From positions 22,460-86,459 of the forward strand of contig CANREC010000001.1 in assembly GCA_947629535.1 (NCBI GenBank): DNA of 64,000 nt, given 5' to 3'. The translations under genes and the position numbers were made by a program. The notes under the pieces are model-generated. The model was not told where the DNA came from. It ran no database searches and saw only the letters and a program-made list of their open reading frames with translations. This document shows positions 49,068 to 59,221 of the stretch, piece after piece (positions within the stretch are counted from its first letter, which is position 1; each line of letters opens with the position of its first letter). The stretch is from an uncultured Clostridia bacterium (GTDB lineage Bacteria; Bacillota; Clostridia; Christensenellales; Borkfalkiaceae).

Positions 49068-50018
49068 ATGCCGAAGGAAGTTCCCGTCTACCTGTTTTTG
49101 GGCTTTCTCGATGCAGGAAAGACGAAGTTTATCCAAGAGACCTTCGAGGACGAGCGGTTCGATTCGGGCGAAAAGACGCTCCTCCTCGTCTGTGAAGAGG
49201 GCGAAGAGGAATACACGCCTTCTCGCTTTGCCGTGAACAAATATGCCGTCGTCAAGGTGGAGGAAAGCGGCCTCAATATGGCCAACCTTACCAAGATCGC
49301 ACGGGAGAACGGCGCCGAGCGCGTCGTCGTGGAGTGGAACGGCATGATGCTCCTTGATAAATTCTTCGAGGCGATGCCCGATGGCTGGCTCATTGCACAG
49401 GTGATGACCTTCTTTGACGCGAACACTTTTTTGAGCTATAACACGAACATGCGGCAGTTGGTTTTTGACAAGATCACCTATGCCGATATGATCGTTTTCA
49501 ACCGTTTCAACGAGGGGCTCAAGAAGGAAGAATTCCACAAGATCGTCCGTGCGGCCTCCCGCCGTCCCGATATCGTCTATGAATATGTTGGCGGAAGAGC
49601 CGAATATGATGACATCGAGGACCCGTTGCCCTATGACATCAATGCGTCCGTGATCAACGTCGAGGACAGGGACTTTGCCTATTTCTATCGCGACATCCGC
49701 GAGGAGACCGAGAAATACGACGGGAAAACGGTGCATTTCAAGGGCATCGCCGCGGTCGACAGGAAGATGAAGGGGGGGACGTTCGGCATCGGCCGTCTCG
49801 TCATGACCTGCTGTGCCGCCGACATCGCCTATCACGGCCTTGTCTGCATCGGGGACGAAAGTTTCCATGTCAGAACAAACGACTGGCTCACCGTCACGGC
49901 TCGAGTCGATATCGAATATCACAAACTTTACGGAACGAAGGGTCCCGTTCTCAAGATCTTTTCCGCCGAACACACTCTGCCCCTTCCCGAGGGAGAAGAG
50001 GTCGCAACATTCTATTGA
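49068..50018 (+). CDS. G3E GTPase-like domain fused to DUF1980/YcgQ-like C-terminal domain
   Basis: LFLGFLDAGKTKFIQETF N-terminus; C-terminal RLVMTCCAADIAYHGLVCIGDESFHVRTNDWLTVTARVDIEY. Confidence 0.7.
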   Translation: MPKEVPVYLFLGFLDAGKTKFIQETFEDERFDSGEKTLLLVCEEGEEEYTPSRFAVNKYAVVKVEESGLNMANLTKIARENGAERVVVEWNGMMLLDKFFEAMPDGWLIAQVMTFFDANTFLSYNTNMRQLVFDKITYADMIVFNRFNEGLKKEEFHKIVRAASRRPDIVYEYVGGRAEYDDIEDPLPYDINASVINVEDRDFAYFYRDIREETEKYDGKTVHFKGIAAVDRKMKGGTFGIGRLVMTCCAADIAYHGLVCIGDESFHVRTNDWLTVTARVDIEYHKLYGTKGPVLKIFSAEHTLPLPEGEEVATFY

Positions 50019-50030
50019 TCGGAGCTGCAC

Positions 50031-50504
50031 ATGAAAAAACTTTTGGTTTACTATTCCTTCGGAGGAAACACGCGCACCGTCGCGCGGCGCATCGCCAAAC
50101 AGGTCGGCGCCGACCTTGCCGAGATCCGCACAGTGAAAAATTATCCCGATGACTACGACGTCCTCGTAAGTCTTGGAAAGAAGGAAGTGGAGAGCGGATA
50201 TGTTCCGCAACTCTATCCTCTTCCCGTGAACGCGCAGGAGTACGATACTGTCATCATCGGTACGCCTGTCTGGTGGTACACCTTTGCGCCCGCCGTCAAG
50301 TCCTTTCTGAAAACGGTCGACTGGAAGGGAAAGTCTGTCTATCCTTTTGCGACGAACGGGGGATGGCTCGGCCATACGCCGAGCGACTTCCGTAAGGCGC
50401 TCAAGGGGGCCAAGGTCGGGGACGTATTGAGCATCAAATTCGATGAAAAGACGATGCTGACACCCGCAGGCGCCATTGACGCATGGGCGGAGACCATCAA
50501 GTGA
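50031..50504 (+). CDS. Flavodoxin
   Basis: KLLVYYSFGGNTRTVARRIAKQVGADLAEI; IIGTPVWWYTFAPAVKSFL. Confidence 0.88.
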   Translation: MKKLLVYYSFGGNTRTVARRIAKQVGADLAEIRTVKNYPDDYDVLVSLGKKEVESGYVPQLYPLPVNAQEYDTVIIGTPVWWYTFAPAVKSFLKTVDWKGKSVYPFATNGGWLGHTPSDFRKALKGAKVGDVLSIKFDEKTMLTPAGAIDAWAETIK

Positions 50505-51373
50505 ACGGATTGGAGGAGCTCCTTGCGGCGGACTATGGAAAGGAGATCGCTGAGAAGATCGCCGCAGGCTATAGATACGAGCGTCCCGTTACGCTCCGTA
50601 TCAACACGCTGAAAATACCTCTCCAAGAGGGAAAAACCGCCCTTTTCGAGGCGGGTTTTTCGTTTGAAGAGGTCAAATGGTTCGGGAGCGCGCTCATCGT
50701 CAGAGACCGCAGCGAAAGGGATCTTTGGCGCACGCCGCTTTTCGAAGAGGGGAAGATCTATCTTCAAAGTCTTTCGTCCATGCTCCCGCCGCTCTATCTC
50801 GACCCGAAGGAGCGGGAGAGCATTCTCGACATGACGGCCGCCCCCGGCGGAAAGACGACAGAGCTTTTGGCACTCTCGCAGGGAAAGGCGCTCATCACTG
50901 CCTGTGAACGGGACAAAAACCGTTTTCAGCGCCTCATGTTCAACCTTGCGCGGCAAGGTGCGGAACGGGTCGCAGCGCTGTGCCGCGACGCGCTGACGCT
51001 CGACGACAGGCTTTCCTATGACAAGATCCTTCTCGACGCCCCTTGCAGCGGGAGCGGGACGGTGTCTTTTTCGAAACCTGCCCGTATCGACGCCGCATAT
51101 GTGGAAAAATGTGCGAATTTGCAGGAAAAACTTCTCTCAAAGGCTCTAAAACTTTTGAAAAGGGGCGGAGAGATGGTCTATTCGACATGTTCTGTCCTCA
51201 AACGGGAGAACGAAGAGGTCATAAAGCGTACGCTGAAAAAGGGCGGCGCGCATATTCTTCCCGTTGAGGCATTCGAGGGCGTTCCGACGCTCCCGAGCGC
51301 AGAGGGGACGCTCTGCATCCCGCCGACGGAGCTGTACGAGGGATTCTTCCTCGCAAAGATCGTAAAGGAATAA
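50501..51373 (+). CDS. RsmB/NOP2-family RNA cytosine-5 methyltransferase
   Basis: ILDMTAAPGGKTTELLAL, LLDAPCSGSGTVSF, MVYSTCSVLKRENEEVI. Confidence 0.9.
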   Translation: MNGLEELLAADYGKEIAEKIAAGYRYERPVTLRINTLKIPLQEGKTALFEAGFSFEEVKWFGSALIVRDRSERDLWRTPLFEEGKIYLQSLSSMLPPLYLDPKERESILDMTAAPGGKTTELLALSQGKALITACERDKNRFQRLMFNLARQGAERVAALCRDALTLDDRLSYDKILLDAPCSGSGTVSFSKPARIDAAYVEKCANLQEKLLSKALKLLKRGGEMVYSTCSVLKRENEEVIKRTLKKGGAHILPVEAFEGVPTLPSAEGTLCIPPTELYEGFFLAKIVKE

Positions 51374-51398
51374 ATAGGGAATGGCCCGTTTCGGCCGT

Positions 51399-51433
51399 AA
51401 AAAAAGAGGGGAACGATGTTCTCCTCTTTTTTT
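51399..51433. terminator. Bidirectional terminator
   Basis: AAAAAAAGAGGGGAAC-GAT-GTTCTCCTCTTTTTTT. Confidence 0.9.
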
Positions 51434-51435
51434 GA

Positions 51436-51723
51436 TCAATCATCCGAACCGTCTTCGGTGGGCCGCTCGAGAAATGCTTTGTAGCTTTCCAAAATCGTGT
51501 TCTGGATGTATTCCCGAGTTTCGGTATTCAGCGGGTGCGCAATATCCTTGTAGGTGCCGTCGGACGCTTTGCGGCTCGGCATTGCTACGAAACACTCGCC
51601 GTCCCGCTCGAAGATCCTGATGTCGTGCACGACAAAACAATCGTCGATCGTGATCGATGCGACCGCGCGCAGTTTCCCGTCGGTGTGACGCACTTGGCGA
51701 ATCCTGACATCTCCGATTTTCAT
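51436..51723 (-). CDS. spoVG: Septation/sporulation regulator SpoVG
   Basis: MKIGDVRIRQVRHTDGKLRAVASITIDDCFVVHDIRIFERDGECFVAMPSRK. Confidence 0.93.
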   Translation of the reverse strand: MKIGDVRIRQVRHTDGKLRAVASITIDDCFVVHDIRIFERDGECFVAMPSRKASDGTYKDIAHPLNTETREYIQNTILESYKAFLERPTEDGSDD

Positions 51724-51800
51724 TGGTTGATCCTCCCCTATGTCTTTCTGTTCATAATGTTACCACATTTTCATCAAAACATCAAGAGTTATCGAAAAAA

Positions 51801-51820
51801 TTTAGTTAATTTTAACTAAA
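51801..51820. promoter_or_regulatory. Perfect inverted repeat in the spoVG-murC divergent region
   Basis: TTTAGTTAA-TT-TTAACTAAA. Confidence 0.6.
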
Positions 51821-51856
51821 ATTCACATAAATTTTTTTCTTTACATACGATGCGGT

Positions 51857-53185
51857 ATGGATTTTGCCGAAATTTCCGCCGTTTCAGGCGTTTATTTCAT
51901 CGGGATCGGCGGGGTGAGCATGAGCGCTCTGGCCATGTGCCTCTATGATAAGGGGCTTAAGGTGCGCGGTAGCGACGCGCAGGAGAGCGCTTTTACCCAT
52001 AAACTCCGCGGCTACGGGATCCCTGTATCCATCGGAGAGGATGAGCCAATTTGGGAGGAACTCGTCGTTGTAACGGGCGCCATCCTCCCCGAACACAGGC
52101 AACTTCGGAAAGCGCTCGGGGAGAATAAGAAGATCCTGTCGCGGGCCGAACTTCTCGGAGCGGTAGCGGGAGAGTTCCCGCATACGGTCTCCGTCGCGGG
52201 CTGTCACGGGAAAACGACGACGTGCTGTATGCTTGCGCATATCCTCAAGGAGAACGGAAAGCCCTTTACCTGCCACATCGGCGGGGAGGATCTGGAGCTC
52301 GGGAACTATCACAGCGAGGGGGACGGCTACTTTGTCACCGAGGCATGTGAATTCAAACGCAGTTTCCTGGAGCTGAAGAGCGAGATCGGCGTCGTGCTGA
52401 ACTGCGACAGAGACCATACCGATTGCTACAAGACGAAGGCGGAGCTGCTTGCGGCCTATCGGGAATTCGCCGCGAAGTCGGAAAAGGCCGTCGTCAACGC
52501 CGACGACGTGAATGCCCGCTCCATTCCGCATGTGCTTTCCTTCGGCATGCACAATGGGGACATCCGCGCGACTTCTCTCCGCTGCGACAGAGAGATATAC
52601 ACATTCACCGTCGAGGAGAAGGGGATCCCCGTCGTTCGGATACGCCTCAACGTCGTCGGGATCTTTAACGTGATGAATGCGCTTGCATCCTATGCCTGTG
52701 CGAGATTGCTCGGCCTCTCCGCGGAAGAGATCAAGAGGGGGATCGAGAATTTCCATGGCGTCAAGCGGCGGTTTGAACGGGTCGGGACCTTTTGCGGAGT
52801 GCCGCTCATCTGCGACTACGCGCACCACCCGCGGGAGATCGCCGCGACGCTCTATACGGCACAGCGCATCACCGAGGGAAAGGTACGCCTCGTCTTTCAG
52901 CCGCATACCTATACGAGGACGCGAGACCTCATGGATGAGTTTATCGGAGCGCTGTCAAAGGCTGACGCACCCGTCATCTACAGCACCTATGCGGCGCGGG
53001 AAGGATACGACTTTGAGGGGAGCGCGGTACGCCTCACGGGAATGATCCCGTCCGCCGTCTATATCTCTTCCCCCAAACGGCTTTCCGATTATCTGAAGAG
53101 GAAAGTACAGCCGCGGGATCTGATCTTGGTCCTCGGCGCGGGGAACATCTATGAGATCGCAAGATCCATCGTCGATAAAAAGTAA
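51857..53185 (+). CDS. murC: UDP-N-acetylmuramate--L-alanine ligase
   Basis: VYFIGIGGVSMSALAMCLYDKGLKVRGSD, AGCHGKTTTCCMLAHIL, DYAHHPREIAATL. Confidence 0.9.
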   Translation: MDFAEISAVSGVYFIGIGGVSMSALAMCLYDKGLKVRGSDAQESAFTHKLRGYGIPVSIGEDEPIWEELVVVTGAILPEHRQLRKALGENKKILSRAELLGAVAGEFPHTVSVAGCHGKTTTCCMLAHILKENGKPFTCHIGGEDLELGNYHSEGDGYFVTEACEFKRSFLELKSEIGVVLNCDRDHTDCYKTKAELLAAYREFAAKSEKAVVNADDVNARSIPHVLSFGMHNGDIRATSLRCDREIYTFTVEEKGIPVVRIRLNVVGIFNVMNALASYACARLLGLSAEEIKRGIENFHGVKRRFERVGTFCGVPLICDYAHHPREIAATLYTAQRITEGKVRLVFQPHTYTRTRDLMDEFIGALSKADAPVIYSTYAAREGYDFEGSAVRLTGMIPSAVYISSPKRLSDYLKRKVQPRDLILVLGAGNIYEIARSIVDKK

Positions 53186-53347
53186 CATCTCGGCAAATCT
53201 CGGCCGAGATTTTTCTTTTGAAAAAAGAGGGCAAAAATTTGTATTTTGGTATTGAAAGTACGCGCAAAATATAGTATAATAAGATAGGTCCGAGCGGGAA
53301 AGCATCGCGTCAAATGATTTTCCGATGGATGACTTTGGGAGAAAAAT

Positions 53348-55276
53348 ATGGACAAGACGATGAAAGAGACGGATTTCCCGCTCTATCTGTACCATCACGG
53401 CAAAAACGATCGCATTTATGAGATCTTCGGCGCACACAAGACAGTCAAGGACGGCGCGGAAGGGTACATGTTCCGCGTATGGGCGCCGCATGCCAAGAGC
53501 GTTTCCGTTGTGGGGGATTTCAACGGTTGGGATCCCTCGCGGAACGTTATGGAACGGATGATCGACAATGAGTCCTTCGAACTCTTTCTCCCCGGGCTCA
53601 AACAGTACGATATATATAAATATTGTATTACGGCAGCCGACGGCAGGCAGCTCTACAAGGCAGACCCCGTGGGATTCCATACGGAGACGCCGCCTGAGAC
53701 TGCCTCCAAGCTCTATGATCTCGAGGGATATGAATGGGGGGACAAGGAGTATTTCGATGGCATTCAGAGCCGCAACATCTATTCTTCGCCCATCAATATC
53801 TATGAAGTCAATCTCCTCTCGTGGAAGAAATACGAGGACGGGAACTATCTCTCCTACCGAGATCTCGCGCGGGAGCTCGTCGCCTATGTCAAGGAGATGG
53901 GCTATACGCACGTCGAATTCATGCCTGTGACCGAATATCCCTTCGACGGGTCGTGGGGATATCAGGTGACAGGGTATTTTGCTGTCACGTCCCGTCTCGG
54001 GACGCCGCAGGACTTTATGTACCTCGTCGACTGTTTCCACAGGGCAGGCATCGGCGTCATTGTCGACTGGGTCCCCGCACATTTTCCCAAGGACGCGCAC
54101 GGGCTCTATGAATTTGACGGACAGCCTCTCTATGAGAGCAGCCAGTGGGACAGGATGGAACACAAGAGCTGGGGCACCCGCCGCTTTGACTACGGAAGGG
54201 AAGAGGTCCTGTCCTTCCTCATCTCGGGCGCATGTTTCTTCTTCGATAAATTTCATGTGGACGGGCTGAGGGTCGATGCCGTCGCGTCCATGCTCTATCT
54301 CGACTACGATAAGCGCCCGGGGGAATGGGTCCCCAACATCTACGGCGAGAACAAGAATCTCGAGGCGATCGCCTTTTTGCGCCGTCTCAACGAGGCAGTT
54401 TTCCTGCGTTTCCCGTATGCGATGATGATCGCAGAGGAGAGCACGGCGTGGGGCCTCGTCACCAAGCCCGGTTCGGTGGGAGGGCTCGGTTTCAATTTCA
54501 AGTGGAATATGGGATGGATGAACGACATGCTCTCCTATCTCTGCCTGAATCCCTATTTCCGCATGAACAACCACAATAAACTCACCTTCTCGATGATGTA
54601 TGCCTTCTCGGAGAACTATGTTCTTCCCATCTCGCACGACGAAGTCGTCCACGGGAAGTGCTCTCTGATCAACAAGATGCCGGGGACCTATGAGGAAAAG
54701 TTTGCGGGCGTCCGTGCCTTCCTCGGCTATATGGCCGCGCATCCCGGGAAGAAACTCAATTTCATGGGCTACGAGTTCGGACAGTTCAAGGAATGGAACT
54801 ATAAGGAAGGGCTCGAATTTTTCCTCCGCGACAATTATGAACTGCACGGGAAACTCTCCGTGTACGTCAAGGCGCTCAACAAGTTCTACACGGATACGCC
54901 CGCGTTCTATGAGATCGAGGACAGTTGGGACGGATTCGAATGGCTTGCACCCGACGACGCAGACAGGAACATCGTCGCATTTATCCGCAGGGACCGCGCG
55001 GGAAATGAGATCATCTCGGTAACGTCGTACTCGGGCGTCGACGCCGACGGGTATCTTCTTGGCGTCAACAAGAAGGGAAAATATAAAATTATTTTCAATT
55101 CGGACGAGAAAAAATACGGCGGAGAGGGGAAACTGACAAAGAGGACCTTCTCTGCGGTGAAAAAACCCAGTCATGGGAAACAGTATTCTCTCCAGATCTC
55201 GGTGCCGAAATTGACGACGCTTTATCTCGTCTATGAGCCGTCCGCAACCAAGAGCGGAACGCAAACAAAGAAGTAA
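53348..55276 (+). CDS. glgB: 1,4-alpha-glucan branching enzyme
   Basis: DFNGWDPSRNVM, GYTHVEFMPVTEYPFDGSWGYQVTGYFAVTSRLGTP, LPISHDEVVHGKCSL. Confidence 0.95.
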   Translation: MDKTMKETDFPLYLYHHGKNDRIYEIFGAHKTVKDGAEGYMFRVWAPHAKSVSVVGDFNGWDPSRNVMERMIDNESFELFLPGLKQYDIYKYCITAADGRQLYKADPVGFHTETPPETASKLYDLEGYEWGDKEYFDGIQSRNIYSSPINIYEVNLLSWKKYEDGNYLSYRDLARELVAYVKEMGYTHVEFMPVTEYPFDGSWGYQVTGYFAVTSRLGTPQDFMYLVDCFHRAGIGVIVDWVPAHFPKDAHGLYEFDGQPLYESSQWDRMEHKSWGTRRFDYGREEVLSFLISGACFFFDKFHVDGLRVDAVASMLYLDYDKRPGEWVPNIYGENKNLEAIAFLRRLNEAVFLRFPYAMMIAEESTAWGLVTKPGSVGGLGFNFKWNMGWMNDMLSYLCLNPYFRMNNHNKLTFSMMYAFSENYVLPISHDEVVHGKCSLINKMPGTYEEKFAGVRAFLGYMAAHPGKKLNFMGYEFGQFKEWNYKEGLEFFLRDNYELHGKLSVYVKALNKFYTDTPAFYEIEDSWDGFEWLAPDDADRNIVAFIRRDRAGNEIISVTSYSGVDADGYLLGVNKKGKYKIIFNSDEKKYGGEGKLTKRTFSAVKKPSHGKQYSLQISVPKLTTLYLVYEPSATKSGTQTKK

Positions 55277-55297
55277 TAACCATGGGGGTTAAGTGAT

Positions 55298-56488
55298 ATG
55301 TTGAGAAAAAAGGAATGTGTGGCAATGCTCCTCGCGGGCGGGCAGGGCTCTCGGCTCTACGCGCTCACGAATAACATTGCAAAGCCCGCAGTTGCTTTCG
55401 GCGCAAAGTATCGGATCATCGACTTTCCGCTCTCCAACTGCATCAATTCGGGGATCGATACGGTCGGCGTGCTCACGCAGTACGAACCGCTTGAGCTCAA
55501 CGAATACATCGGGAACGGACAGCCGTGGGACCTTGACCGTGCGTTCGGCGGCGTGCATATTCTCTCGCCCTATCAGGCGAAGAAGAAACAGTCGTGGTTC
55601 GAAGGGACGGCCAATGCCATCTACCAGAACATTTCCTTCATGAAAAAATACAATCCCGATTATGTGCTCATCCTGTCGGGCGACCATATCTACAAGATGA
55701 ACTATGCCGAGATGCTCCGCGCACACAAGGCGACGGGGGCCGATTGCACGATCGCGGCCATCGAGGTCCCGATGAAGGAGGCTTCCCGTTTCGGCATTCT
55801 CAACACGCGTGAGGACGGTTCCATCTACGAGTTTGAGGAAAAACCCAAACAGCCCAAGAGCAACCTCGCGTCCATGGGCATCTATATCTTCAATGCCGAG
55901 AAACTCTTCAAATATCTCGAGGCGGACGACGCCGATCCCAACTCGGAGAAGGACTTCGGCAAGAACGTCCTGCCCGCCATGCTGAATGCGGGCGAAAAGA
56001 TGTTTTCCTACCGTTTCAAGGGCTACTGGAAGGACGTCGGCACAATCTCTTCTCTTTGGGAATCCAACATGGACCTTCTCGAGGACGATCCCGCCTTTGA
56101 CGTGAGCGATCCCGACTGGAAGATACATTCGAGGAACCCGCTCGCACCGCCCGAACACATCGGGGATGAGGCCGTCGTGAGCAATTCGCTCATCGCGCTC
56201 GGGTGTGAGGTCGACGGGTATGTCAAGAACTCCGTCCTTGCATCCAACGTCGTCGTCGAAGAGGGGGCGACCGTCATCGACAGCGTCCTCATGGCAGGCA
56301 CCGTCGTCAGAAAGGGGGCAAAGGTGCTCTACTCCATCATCGACGAAAACGTCACGGTCGAAGAGGGGGCTGAAGTCGGCGAATCCAAGGAGAGCGGCAA
56401 AGGCATCGCCGTTCTCGGCAGAAACATTTCCGTCGCGGGCAAGATCGCGGGCGGAGAGATCATCGATAAGGATCACAAGGGGGAATAA
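55298..56488 (+). CDS. glgC: Glucose-1-phosphate adenylyltransferase
   Basis: [48 protein letters not shown]. Confidence 0.95.
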   Translation: MLRKKECVAMLLAGGQGSRLYALTNNIAKPAVAFGAKYRIIDFPLSNCINSGIDTVGVLTQYEPLELNEYIGNGQPWDLDRAFGGVHILSPYQAKKKQSWFEGTANAIYQNISFMKKYNPDYVLILSGDHIYKMNYAEMLRAHKATGADCTIAAIEVPMKEASRFGILNTREDGSIYEFEEKPKQPKSNLASMGIYIFNAEKLFKYLEADDADPNSEKDFGKNVLPAMLNAGEKMFSYRFKGYWKDVGTISSLWESNMDLLEDDPAFDVSDPDWKIHSRNPLAPPEHIGDEAVVSNSLIALGCEVDGYVKNSVLASNVVVEEGATVIDSVLMAGTVVRKGAKVLYSIIDENVTVEEGAEVGESKESGKGIAVLGRNISVAGKIAGGEIIDKDHKGE

Positions 56489-56492
56489 AGAC

Positions 56493-57608
56493 ATGGCACA
56501 TTCTGCAGTCGGCGTCATTTTTTCAAATATTCACGATGAAAACATTCCCGAACTTTCCCGCCACAGAACGATGGCGTCCATTCCCTACGGCGGGAGATAC
56601 CGTCTCATCGACTTTACCCTTTCCAATATGGTAAATTCGGGCATTACGACGGTCGGGATCGTCACAAAGAACAACTACCAGTCGCTCATCGACCATCTCG
56701 GGAGCGGCAAAGATTGGGACCTTGCGAGAAAGGACGGCGGTATCATCCTTCTTCCGCCTTACTCTGATGAGACGGACGCGCCCTATACGACCCGTCTTGA
56801 GGCACTCATGGGCATCACGGGATTCTTGACGCACCGCAACGAGGACTATGTCGTCATCACGGACTGCGACGGGATCGCGCGGGTCGACCTGCAGGAGATC
56901 CTGCATTTCCATGAGGAAAAGGGAGCCGATATCACCATGGTCTACCATGAGGAAACCGAACCCGCCCAGTCCTCCTACTATATCACCCTTCAGCCCGATG
57001 AAACGGGAAGGGTGAAGGGGCTCAAGATCAATCCGAAACTCAAGAATAGTAAATATGACCTCTACGTCAACGTCATGGTGATGAGCAGGGAATTTCTCGT
57101 CAATACCATACAGGACGCCGTCACGCGCGGCCTTTCGAGTTTCGGCAGGGACATCCTCACCAAGAACGTCGATACGCTCCGCATCTTCGGTTACAAATTC
57201 GGCGGCTACTATGCGACGATCAGCTCGCTGCAAAATTATTACAGCCACAGCATGGAACTTCTTCAAAAGGAAGTCCGTGACGAGCTCTTCGGTGCCCGCG
57301 ACGTCTATACGAAGGTCCGCGATTCCGCGCCGAGCAAGTATATCGAAGGAGCTGTCGTCAAGAATTCCTTGATCTCTGACGGCTGCGTCATCGAGGGCAC
57401 GGTCGAAAATTGCATTCTCTTCCGCGGCGTGAAGGTCGGAAAGGGGAGCGTCATCAAGAATTCCATCATCATGCAGGACACCGTCATCGGCACGAATGTG
57501 AGCCTCGACGCCGTCATCACCGACAAGAACGTCGTCATCCGTGACAGGAGACATCTTGCGGGCTGCGAATCGTTGCCTTATTTCATCGCAAAGGGCAGAA
57601 TGCTCTGA
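56493..57608 (+). CDS. glgD: GlgD-type glucose-1-phosphate adenylyltransferase paralogue
   Basis: GVIFSNIHDENIPELSRHRTMASIPYGGRYRLIDFTLSNMVNSGI. Confidence 0.93.
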   Translation: MAHSAVGVIFSNIHDENIPELSRHRTMASIPYGGRYRLIDFTLSNMVNSGITTVGIVTKNNYQSLIDHLGSGKDWDLARKDGGIILLPPYSDETDAPYTTRLEALMGITGFLTHRNEDYVVITDCDGIARVDLQEILHFHEEKGADITMVYHEETEPAQSSYYITLQPDETGRVKGLKINPKLKNSKYDLYVNVMVMSREFLVNTIQDAVTRGLSSFGRDILTKNVDTLRIFGYKFGGYYATISSLQNYYSHSMELLQKEVRDELFGARDVYTKVRDSAPSKYIEGAVVKNSLISDGCVIEGTVENCILFRGVKVGKGSVIKNSIIMQDTVIGTNVSLDAVITDKNVVIRDRRHLAGCESLPYFIAKGRML

Positions 57609-57646
57609 AATCATAGAATTGCGAACGCATCACAGGGGGAATCATC

Positions 57647-59194
57647 ATGAGCGAAACAACGAAAAAAAGGGAAACCAAGAAACAAGTATCTCCGCAAACT
57701 CCCGCCGTGGAGGTCGTGGAGCAGGCCGAACAGCCAGTTCTCCCCGAGCAGCCGAAGGTCGTGGCGGAGGCGAAGAAGAAGATCCTGTTCGTCGCGTCCG
57801 AGGCGGCGCCCTTCATTGCGACAGGCGGGCTTGCGGAAGTCATCGGCTCGCTTTCCAAGGCATTGGCGCGGGATGACCGCTATGACGTGCGTGTCATGAT
57901 CCCGCTCTACCAAGACATCAAAAAGGAGTACAGAAAGGACTTCAAATTCCTTGGGAACACTTACGTTGCCCTGTCGTGGAGAAATCAATATTGCGGCGTC
58001 TTTGAATACAAGCAGGACAATGTGACCTACTATTTCCTCGACAATGAGTACTATTTCAAGCGCCCCGGGTGCTACGGGTACTACGATGACGGCGAACGGT
58101 TCGCTTTCTTCTGCCGCGGCGTCATGGAGACGATGAACTTCATCGGTTTCTATCCCGACGTCATGCACTGCCACGATTGGCAGGCGGCGCTTGCGGCGCT
58201 CTATCTCAAGACCATCTACTGTTTCCGTCCCGAATACCAGTTTATTCGCGCATGTTTTACCATCCACAACATCGAATATCAAGGGAAATACTCCCTTGAC
58301 ATCCTCGAGGACCTCTTCGGGATCTCTTATCATTACCAATATCTTGTGGAATACGACCGCTGCATCAATCTGATGAAAGGGGCGATCGAATGCTGCGAGT
58401 GTTTCTCGACGGTTTCTCCTACCTACGCGCAGGAGATCAAGGATCCCTACTATTCGCACGGTCTCGATCCCATCATCCGCCGCAACGAGTTCAAACTCCG
58501 CGGCATTCTGAACGGCATCGACCCCGATTATTACGACCCAGCGACAGACATCGCGCTCTTCCAAAATTACAGCGCCGACGACATGGCGGGCAAGGCCGTC
58601 TGCAAAGAGGAGTTGCAGCGCATGCTCAATCTCCCCGTGAAACCTGACACACCCGTCGTCGCGATGATCACGCGGCTTGTCACGCACAAAGGGCTCGATC
58701 TCGTCAAGGAAGTCATCGAACAGGCCCTTCGGCAGGATATGCAGTTTATTCTGCTCGGCACGGGGGATTCCTCCTATGAGACCTATTTCTCCGACCTCGC
58801 AAGAAGATATCCGGGGAAGGTCGTCTCCATCATTTCCTTCAATTCCGATCTCTCACGCAAGATCTATTCGGGCGCAGATCTCTTCCTGATGCCCTCGAAG
58901 AGCGAACCCTGCGGCCTTTCGCAGATGATCGCCTCGCGGTACGGCACCGTCGCGATCGTGCGTGAGACGGGGGGGCTGCGCGACAGCATCACACCCTTCG
59001 GTGCGGGCGGAAACGGATTCACCTTCCACGACTACAATGCGTATGACATGCTCTATGTCATCAACGAGGCGATCGGCGTCTATCATAACCGTGAGGTCTG
59101 GAATGCACTCGTCCACAAGGCGATGACGACCGATTTCACATGGGCCTCCTCTGCCCGTTCCTATGAGGAAATGTATCTCAGCCTTCTTAAGTAA
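57647..59194 (+). CDS. glgA: Glycogen synthase with about 45-aa charged/Pro-rich N-terminal extension
   Basis: KKILFVASEAAPFIATGGLAEVIGSLSKAL; MPSKSEPCGLSQMIASRYGTV. Confidence 0.95.
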   Translation: MSETTKKRETKKQVSPQTPAVEVVEQAEQPVLPEQPKVVAEAKKKILFVASEAAPFIATGGLAEVIGSLSKALARDDRYDVRVMIPLYQDIKKEYRKDFKFLGNTYVALSWRNQYCGVFEYKQDNVTYYFLDNEYYFKRPGCYGYYDDGERFAFFCRGVMETMNFIGFYPDVMHCHDWQAALAALYLKTIYCFRPEYQFIRACFTIHNIEYQGKYSLDILEDLFGISYHYQYLVEYDRCINLMKGAIECCECFSTVSPTYAQEIKDPYYSHGLDPIIRRNEFKLRGILNGIDPDYYDPATDIALFQNYSADDMAGKAVCKEELQRMLNLPVKPDTPVVAMITRLVTHKGLDLVKEVIEQALRQDMQFILLGTGDSSYETYFSDLARRYPGKVVSIISFNSDLSRKIYSGADLFLMPSKSEPCGLSQMIASRYGTVAIVRETGGLRDSITPFGAGGNGFTFHDYNAYDMLYVINEAIGVYHNREVWNALVHKAMTTDFTWASSARSYEEMYLSLLK

Positions 59195-59221
59195 ACTTTT
59201 TTTCAGGAGATAAATCGATCC

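Noticed and set aside
52955-55264. 769-aa minus-strand ORF (with similar long antisense ORFs at 60128-62470, 43749-45656, 40052-41752, 55289-56518)
   Set aside because: Antisense to clearly identified genes (glgB, glgP, nrdD, dnaE, glgC); attributable to codon bias suppressing stops.
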